A DNA stretch of 11,221 bases from Holosporales bacterium (GTDB lineage Bacteria > Pseudomonadota > Alphaproteobacteria > RUG11792), in contig JAIROR010000054.1 of the NCBI GenBank assembly GCA_031257415.1, positions 1 through 11,221 on the forward strand, written 5' to 3'. Position numbers and translations under genes: made by a program. Under the pieces are notes generated by a model. The model was not told the origin of the DNA, made no database searches, and worked only from the letters and a program-made list of their open reading frames with translations. This document shows, piece by piece, positions 7,134-11,221 of the stretch. Each line of letters opens with the position of its first letter. The first letter of the stretch is position 1.

Positions 7134-7150
7134 TTTGATGATACATCAAA
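7134..7150. promoter_or_regulatory. Operator-like palindrome upstream of lon
   Basis: TTTGATG (7134-7140), ATA, CATCAAA (7144-7150) is a perfect 7-base inverted repeat with a 3-nt spacer, 17 bp in all. It lies about 45 nt upstream of the candidate lon -35 and over 450 nt from the foldase promoter. The symmetry and size suit a dimeric transcription factor; the factor cannot be named. Confidence 0.4.
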
Positions 7151-7375
7151 AAGAAATTGGCTACAAGAGCAACGCATCCCACCCCACTGTTTCTGTTCGT
7201 GCTTGTGTATAGAGGGACCGTTGAATAATGCCTTGCGTTGGCTGTTTTGCAAACCCCCTATTCTATTGAATAATCTCTTTTACCACAACAAAAATGTATT
7301 GCGAAAAATATTTGCCGCTTAAAAGTTGATGAATAGGCTCGCAATCAGCCCCATTCAAAAGCCTCATAGAGATCT

Positions 7376-7395
7376 CATGGAGCATCATGGAGCAT
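7376..7395 (+). repeat. Tandem 10-mer CATGGAGCAT x2
   Basis: CATGGAGCAT is present twice, head to tail and without mismatch (7376-7385 and 7386-7395). No function is apparent; it may be a small local duplication. Confidence 0.8.
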
Positions 7396-7591
7396 ACAGT
7401 GCGGAGGTGATTTCTACAAAATCTTAACAAACTGTTGCTAATTTGAATCAATTCGACAGTCCAGGTTATTGTTCATTGCATATGTCGCTATTGGAGCAAG
7501 CTATTTATTCATATTGTATTTTGCTTTCTCGCTACTTTGAATTTCTAGGTGTTCTATTTTATTTTTATTTCCGTAGATTCAAAAAAAATGT

Positions 7592-7619
7592 TTAGCTTTT
7601 GTTTTTTTTATGTTATAAT
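7592..7619 (+). promoter_or_regulatory. Extended -10 promoter of the foldase-DUF167 operon
   Basis: A perfect TATAAT at 7614-7619 is preceded by TGT, forming an extended -10 element (TGNTATAAT). The -35 region is poor (TTAGCT or TTTAGC near 7591-7597), as is common for extended -10 promoters. Transcription from about 7626 gives a leader of some 30 nt with GGAAG at 7644-7648 as the ribosome site, 9 nt before the ATG at 7658. Confidence 0.65.
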
Positions 7620-7657
7620 GTCCATAAGTACTTTTAGATGCTTGGAAGCGCATAGTT

Positions 7658-9637
7658 ATGAATAAAAAATATTTTGTATATGTTACGGTCGTAGTTTTGG
7701 CAATTGGAACTGCATTTGCCATTTATTGGAAAACACATTTTCCTGGGGTGCCGCTTCGTACGGCTGATGACAAGAACTCAAGATCTGCTGAACAAAAGAA
7801 ATTGGAGGGTATTCAAGAAGGAAGCGCCTTAAGGAACAGCGCGGAGGAGGATGAATTTCAAAAAGAAGAGACTCCTTCTGAGAAGGCGGGGTCTAGATCT
7901 TCTGACAATGAGAACGATAGCGATGGTAAATCGGATGACAAACAAGGGGAAGCTCTTGTAAAATTTAAGAACGGAAAAACAATTACCGAAAAGGATATTG
8001 CCGCTGAGATAAGTAAAGTTCCGGAGCAGTTATCCTCCAAGATGTCCTACGCCGATTTGAAGGCCTTCATAAGCGTGAAGATGGCTTTCACCAACGTTGT
8101 GGTTGCCAAGGCCAAGGAAGCCAACATTAACAAGGATAAAACAGTAGCGGCAAATATAAGAAGCAAGCAGGACACAATAACTGGCATTATGTTTCTCAAT
8201 GAAGCTGCCGACAAACTCATGACAGATGAGGCTCTGCGCGAGCACTATGACAAGACGTGGGAAGAGAACTTCAAGGGAACCAAGGAATACAACATCAAGG
8301 TCATCACGACGACAGATAAAGCGATTGCCGAGAAGATTAAGAGCTCTGTGAAGGACGAGCAATCGTTGAACAAAACAATAAAGGCCAATCAATCGCATAT
8401 CAAAACGATGGATCTAGACAATAGAGCGGAAGCCAGTCTTCCTGTCGAAATAGCGGACCAAGTTAAAAAGCAGGGGAAGAACGCTCTTATAGGGCCACTC
8501 CTTGTGAAGGAGACCCACATGCTGTTCTTTGTCAAGTCAGTAAATGACGCCAAAAAGCAAGAATTCACTGCGAAATTCAAAAAGAATTATAAGAAAATCG
8601 CTATGAGAGATTTCTCCGATAAAGTCCTCGAGGCAATGTATGTGGAGAATAAAGCCAGGATAATCGATTCCAGTGGCAAAGAAGTTGATCTGAAGAAAGT
8701 TGGAGAAATGATCAGAGATAGAGCCAAGGCTAGGTCTGCTCCGGCCGATCAATTTAGCCTGGGAGGCATCAAGGACGATACCATTATCGCCTACATAGGC
8801 GACGAATCTATCACGGCGGCAGAACTCAAAAAGTTCTTTAAAATTCCTTCATTCGAGGATCAGGCTTTCATCATGATGGCCAAGCAACTCAACATGGGAA
8901 TGAGAGAAGTAATTGTGTATGCCACTAAACTGCTTGTTGATGACAAGCTCCTTCTTCTCGCAGCCAAAAAGGCAAAGTTTGCGGAGAAAAAGGAGGTCAA
9001 AGATAGGTGCAGGGAGGTTGCCGATTCCGAGCTTGAAAGGGCATTCTTGAAAAAGAATGCTGGTAGCGTAACGCCAGAAGACACGAAAAGAGAATTCAAC
9101 AGCTTTATGAAATCCATTCCTGAAGAGGATAAGCATGAACATGAAATCTCTGTCAGAGTAATCCTGTTTAAAACCAAAGAAGAAGCAGAAAAAGCTCTGA
9201 AATCCATCAAGTCTGGAGAAACTAAGTTCAACGAAATGTATAAATCTTCCAAGGACGGGAGCAATGCAGCGACGGCTGATCTCGGATATATCAACAAGAG
9301 ATCCGTCGATCCTGAGTTCTGGGGAATAATTAAAAAAGCTTCCTCTGGAACATGCCACAAGGGCATCATAGAAATCGACGGAGAGAAATTAGACAAGAGC
9401 GGTTTTGACTATGCGGTCGCCTATGTTGGGGATAAGAGGCTCATCAAACTCCCATCGCTTTCGAGTCCTCAAGAAAGAGAGTATTTCGAAGAACTCGCTC
9501 GTCGCCACAAAAAACTCGATTATATAAAGGCTCTCTTCGTGGCCAATATCGAAACTATACACGGGAAAGACGTCAGCGAATTTATCAAGGAAGGCGCCTC
9601 TTCAAAAATGTTAGAGGCGCTGGCCGCTAGCAGCTAG
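7658..9637 (+). CDS. Membrane-anchored tandem SurA/PpiD-like parvulin foldase
   Basis: The 659-residue protein has an N-terminal hydrophobic segment (about 5-23) acting as anchor or uncleaved signal, then a charged, disordered-looking linker (about 30-98). Two foldase units follow. Unit 1 has a helical chaperone domain opening with the typical NGKTITEKDI (105-114) and a parvulin-like domain at about 210-298. Unit 2 opens with GDESITAAELKKFF (381-394), has a helical domain to about 485 and a parvulin-like domain at about 494-595 with EEAEKALKSIKSGETKF and DLGYINKRSVDPEFW. A final helix (603-630) resembles SurA-type C-terminal helices. The family folds outer-membrane and secreted proteins in the periplasm. 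The histidine expected in the first strand of each parvulin domain (xRHIL) is replaced by V/I (IKVITT, VRVILF), so chaperone activity is likelier than isomerase activity. PpiD or SurA orthology is not settled. Confidence 0.82.
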   Translation: MNKKYFVYVTVVVLAIGTAFAIYWKTHFPGVPLRTADDKNSRSAEQKKLEGIQEGSALRNSAEEDEFQKEETPSEKAGSRSSDNENDSDGKSDDKQGEALVKFKNGKTITEKDIAAEISKVPEQLSSKMSYADLKAFISVKMAFTNVVVAKAKEANINKDKTVAANIRSKQDTITGIMFLNEAADKLMTDEALREHYDKTWEENFKGTKEYNIKVITTTDKAIAEKIKSSVKDEQSLNKTIKANQSHIKTMDLDNRAEASLPVEIADQVKKQGKNALIGPLLVKETHMLFFVKSVNDAKKQEFTAKFKKNYKKIAMRDFSDKVLEAMYVENKARIIDSSGKEVDLKKVGEMIRDRAKARSAPADQFSLGGIKDDTIIAYIGDESITAAELKKFFKIPSFEDQAFIMMAKQLNMGMREVIVYATKLLVDDKLLLLAAKKAKFAEKKEVKDRCREVADSELERAFLKKNAGSVTPEDTKREFNSFMKSIPEEDKHEHEISVRVILFKTKEEAEKALKSIKSGETKFNEMYKSSKDGSNAATADLGYINKRSVDPEFWGIIKKASSGTCHKGIIEIDGEKLDKSGFDYAVAYVGDKRLIKLPSLSSPQEREYFEELARRHKKLDYIKALFVANIETIHGKDVSEFIKEGASSKMLEALAASS

Positions 9638-9680
9638 TGGATATACATGCGCAGCAATAGGAAGATCGTGCTTTTTTACG

Positions 9681-9992
9681 GTGGCGCTTGAAAAAGTGGC
9701 TAAGCTTGCGATCTTCTTAACTCCAAACGCTAGAGATGAGTCTCTGGAATATGTCCAGGAAACGGGCGTTCTGAAAGTTCACGTCAGGGCAAAACCAATC
9801 GACAATGAGGCAAACCAGAGACTCATAGAAATACTCGCCAAAAAATTTGAAATCCCCAAATCCTCTGTATCAATTAAAAGTGGGCACAGATCGCGTACCA
9901 AACTCCTGGAGATTAGAGGGCTCGATGACGACGCCATTCGAAAAGCCCTCTCCTCTGTAACAAATAAAACTAAGACACTTCTTAGCCTCTAG
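9681..9992 (+). CDS. DUF167 / YggU-family protein
   Basis: A 103-residue small protein with the hallmark order of the DUF167 (YggU) family: LTPNARDE (13-20), GVLKVHVRAKPIDNEAN (29-45), a helix LIEILAKKFEIPKSSV (48-63) and the conserved SGHRSRTK (67-74). The length matches the family's usual ~100 residues. The biochemical role of the family is not established. GTG at 9681 is the first plausible start, but the only purine-rich site (AGGAAG near 9659) is far upstream, so a GTG at 9696 is possible. It lies 43 nt after the foldase gene on the same strand with no terminator between, so it is probably cotranscribed. Its TAG stop overlaps the stop codon of the convergent gene on the other strand. Confidence 0.88.
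   Translation: MALEKVAKLAIFLTPNARDESLEYVQETGVLKVHVRAKPIDNEANQRLIEILAKKFEIPKSSVSIKSGHRSRTKLLEIRGLDDDAIRKALSSVTNKTKTLLSL
9989..9992. other. Overlapping convergent stop codons (CTAG)
   Basis: The palindrome CTAG supplies TAG to the rightward DUF167 gene (9990-9992) and TAG to the leftward exported-protein gene (9991-9989). There is no room for a terminator between the two genes, so each transcript must end inside the other gene or run antisense to it. Confidence 0.9.
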
Positions 9993-10870
9993 CCCCTTCC
10001 TACTGCTACTTTACCAATTACTTCGCTAGCTCTTTTAATTACTTCATCTAGCACTACTTTATTGGAACTGGAGAGGTAAACAAAAAGATTCCCTCCTTTC
10101 CCGTCTTCCGTGGGTTCCCAACTATCATAATAAATTTTTCCTTGAAGAGGTATCGCTTCATTTAAAATCTTTGCTATCTCTATACTAATAGCAAGTATAT
10201 ATTGCGGAGACACTCCCAGCGCTGTTAAAATATCTGTCATATTAATATTATGATTTTCAACTTGTAAATAAACGTTTCTTGGATATGGAAATTCGTTAAA
10301 TACTTCTTCCAAGACGCCAATTGTCTTTTGAAGGGCGCCGCGAAGCACAAGGGGCAGGATAAGCTTATTAAGAGCATTCTTGCCATTGAAAATTTCAATA
10401 CGAACAATTTCTCCTTTATCCACTGCGTCCTTAATTCGCTTCCAGAGTTCATCTTTTCCTGCACTATCCACTTCTTCCCCTACTCTGTTGAATCCTTCGC
10501 TCCCAAGTTGCTCCCTGCATTCTTTATCATCTACTGCGCCCTTAAGCGGCTCATGGATTTCTTTACATTCCTGCCACCAGAGTATCCCTGGATCTCCAGT
10601 CTTAAAAAGATCTTCAACATTCGAATAGAAAGAACCTCCAAACGAAAAATCATTTCGCTTCTGGCTTCCTTTATTATCCACTACTTTCTCATTTCGCTTC
10701 TGAACTCCCCCATTTCGTGGCCCAAGAGGTACTTTCAAATCCACTGAATTTTTAGCCCCGAAAGGAGTTTCGGTTTCCAAATGGGAACAACCCTCTTCCG
10801 AACAAAAAGAGTCTCCGATTCCATAAACTAACATTCCTGCAGCCATTAACACAATTCTTCTCATCTCCAT
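9989..10870 (-). CDS. Exported protein of unknown family
   Basis: I do not recognise this 293-residue protein. It starts MEMRR followed by a hydrophobic run (IVLMAAGMLVYGIG) and polar residues with two cysteines (C23, C28), a convincing signal peptide with probable cleavage near residues 20-24. A polar, Lys/Asn/Gly-rich stretch to about residue 90 contains the short repeat QKRN twice. The rest looks globular with alternating helices and strands (for example VRIEIFNGKNALNKLILPLVL, cut here as a sample of its character, and ILTALGVSPQYILAISIEI). A second ATG two codons in is an alternative start; GGAAAA precedes the first. It is convergent with, and shares the bases CTAG of its stop with, the DUF167 gene. 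A near-consensus promoter precedes it, so it is likely well expressed. Lineage-specific secreted protein is the best description. Confidence 0.85.
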   Translation of the reverse strand: MEMRRIVLMAAGMLVYGIGDSFCSEEGCSHLETETPFGAKNSVDLKVPLGPRNGGVQKRNEKVVDNKGSQKRNDFSFGGSFYSNVEDLFKTGDPGILWWQECKEIHEPLKGAVDDKECREQLGSEGFNRVGEEVDSAGKDELWKRIKDAVDKGEIVRIEIFNGKNALNKLILPLVLRGALQKTIGVLEEVFNEFPYPRNVYLQVENHNINMTDILTALGVSPQYILAISIEIAKILNEAIPLQGKIYYDSWEPTEDGKGGNLFVYLSSSNKVVLDEVIKRASEVIGKVAVGRG

Positions 10871-10897
10871 TTTTCCAAAAATACACCCTCAGTATTT

Positions 10898-10926
10898 ATT
10901 ATAACATATAATATCACCCATCTCAA
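10898..10926 (-). promoter_or_regulatory. Near-consensus sigma-70 promoter of the exported-protein gene
   Basis: On the minus strand TTGAGA (10926-10921) is followed after exactly 17 nt by a perfect TATAAT (10903-10898). Start of transcription near 10891 leaves a leader of about 20 nt with GGAAAA before the ATG at 10870. This is the strongest promoter match in the window. Confidence 0.75.
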
Positions 10927-10949
10927 TATTTCTTTGAACTATTATGTAC

Positions 10950-10998
10950 GCAGATTCATATATTTTTAGCCACCCAGATGTGCAAATTCATATGTTTT
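10950..10998. repeat. Pair of 17-nt direct repeats upstream of the exported-protein gene
   Basis: GCAGATTCATATATTTT (10950-10966) and GCAAATTCATATGTTTT (10982-10998) match at 15 of 17 positions with start points 32 bp apart, about three helical turns. They lie just upstream of the -35 hexamer of the leftward gene, a position suited to a regulator bound on one face of the DNA. Confidence 0.6.
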
Positions 10999-11032
10999 GA
11001 GACAAACCAAGAGTCTCTGAATCTAAAAATAT
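10960..11032. repeat. Inverted repeat ATATTTTTAG ... CTAAAAATAT
   Basis: Ten-base perfect arms at 10960-10969 and 11023-11032 enclose 53 nt containing the second direct repeat and the small GAGAC (10999-11003) / GTCTC (11013-11017) inverted repeat. The nested symmetry could fold as RNA or mark protein sites; AT-richness makes chance possible. Confidence 0.5.
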
Positions 11033-11120
11033 GTTAACAGCGATATTTCAGTTCACAACAGCAGCCACCATTTTGATTTTACATTCGTTTAGACTTGGAC
11101 AATGGTTTCGCCAACTGTTT

Positions 11121-11136
11121 CTTAACAAACCACTAA
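11121..11136. promoter_or_regulatory. Near-perfect CtrA-type box (TTAA-N7-CTAA)
   Basis: TTAA at 11122-11125 and CTAA at 11133-11136 are seven bases apart. Reverse-complemented, the element reads TTAGTGGTTTGTTAAG and matches the left-end box at 87-102 at 14 of 16 positions. Confidence 0.4.
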
Positions 11137-11137
11137 C

Positions 11138-11159
11138 AAAATAATCGGCAAAACCGACC
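11138..11159 (-). repeat. Core of inverted intergenic module, right copy
   Basis: On the minus strand this 22-nt stretch begins GGTCG and ends ATTATTTT, differing from the left copy at 26-47 in three positions. It is placed 5 nt from a perfect TTAA-N7-TTAA box exactly as in the left copy. Confidence 0.6.
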
Positions 11160-11164
11160 AAAAA

Positions 11165-11179
11165 TTAAGGTTTTGTTAA
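11165..11179. promoter_or_regulatory. CtrA-type box (TTAA-N7-TTAA)
   Basis: TTAA at 11165-11168 and TTAA at 11176-11179 flank seven bases (GGTTTTG). This is the counterpart of the box at 6-20 in the inverted module and the third perfect box in the window; all three lie in the two terminal intergenic regions. Confidence 0.5.
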
Positions 11180-11221
11180 CTTTTCGAGCTTCAGTATTCA
11201 AGATACTACATTCTGTTTTAC

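Larger units (their letters stand above)
7029..7657. other. Long divergent intergenic region between lon and the foldase gene
   Basis: No convincing gene is seen in 629 nt. It contains a candidate lon promoter (7059-7088), a perfect 7-3-7 palindrome (7134-7150), a tandem 10-mer (7376-7395) and the foldase promoter (7614-7619). A 62-codon leftward open frame at 7263-7451 begins at TTG without a good ribosome site and has no recognisable similarity. The sequence CTTAACAAACT at 7423-7433 resembles half of the CtrA-type element at the window ends, but its partner half is at the wrong spacing. Confidence 0.55.
10871..11221. other. Non-coding right flank with nested repeats and CtrA-type module
   Basis: No gene is supported. 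From left to right it contains the promoter of the leftward exported-protein gene, two 17-nt direct repeats (10950-10966, 10982-10998), a pair of 10-nt inverted arms (10960-10969 and 11023-11032), a short GAGAC/GTCTC inverted repeat (10999-11017), and the inverted copy of the left-end module with its boxes (11121-11179). Confidence 0.6.

Noticed and set aside
7423..7440. CTTAACAAACTGTTGCTAA as a third CtrA-type box
   Set aside because: One half matches the window-end elements (CTTAACAAACT), but the partner TAA half is 10 nt away rather than 7, and no core sequence accompanies it.
7263..7451. 62-codon leftward frame in the lon-foldase intergenic region
   Set aside because: It begins at TTG with no convincing ribosome site or promoter and resembles nothing known. 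A decayed gene or tiny gene cannot be excluded, but the evidence is too thin to list it as coding.
8849..9396. Leftward frames of 169 and 178 codons opposite the foldase gene
   Set aside because: They lie entirely within the foldase frame, which shows recognisable family motifs in that segment; they are antisense shadows.
1..11221. The two inverted modules as terminal inverted repeats of a mobile element
   Set aside because: The interval contains core genes (lon, foldase, DUF167) and no transposase, integrase or target-site duplication that I can see. The modules look regulatory rather than transposon ends.

Overview
The window looks like a chromosomal segment of an alphaproteobacterium, most plausibly an obligate intracellular member of the Rickettsiales (Anaplasmataceae; a Neorickettsia-like genome would fit). 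Four things point that way: a gene-transfer-agent (RcGTA) type portal protein standing alone beside a housekeeping gene, as in Rickettsiales where GTA genes are scattered; full-length CtrA-type boxes (TTAA-N7-TTAA) in the intergenic DNA; moderately low GC; and large exported low-complexity proteins of unknown family. The genus is inference only.

Layout, left to right. (1) 1-270 is non-coding, with two perfect CtrA-type boxes and a hairpin terminator. (2) 271-2889 (-) encodes an 872-residue exported protein built of acidic, His-rich, Ser/Asp-rich and Lys/Glu-rich low-complexity blocks, a short globular part and a long coiled coil; it is of unknown family and effector- or surface-protein-like. 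(3) 2890-3356 is a divergent intergenic region with promoters both ways and an unusual ~180-nt GT-rich leader. (4) 3357-4595 (+) is the HK97/GTA-family portal protein. (5) 4641-7028 (-) is Lon protease, convergent with the portal gene. (6) 7029-7657 is a long divergent intergenic region with a lon promoter, an operator-like palindrome and an extended -10 promoter for the next gene. (7) 7658-9637 (+) is a membrane-anchored protein with two SurA/PpiD-like foldase units, followed in a likely operon by a DUF167/YggU-family protein (9681-9992). (8) 9989-10870 (-) is an orphan exported protein whose stop codon overlaps that of the DUF167 gene; it has a textbook sigma-70 promoter. (9) 10871-11221 is non-coding and holds nested direct and inverted repeats and an inverted copy of the CtrA-box module found at the left end.

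Functionally, Lon (cytoplasmic quality control) and the PpiD/SurA-like foldase (envelope protein folding) are divergently placed proteostasis genes. The two orphan exported proteins are the accessory part and lie next to the two inverted intergenic modules. The most unusual signal is that pair of modules: CtrA-type box, 5 nt, a 22-nt core matching at 19 of 22 positions, then a second box, in opposite orientations at the two ends. I found no transposase, integrase, CRISPR array, tRNA or rRNA.
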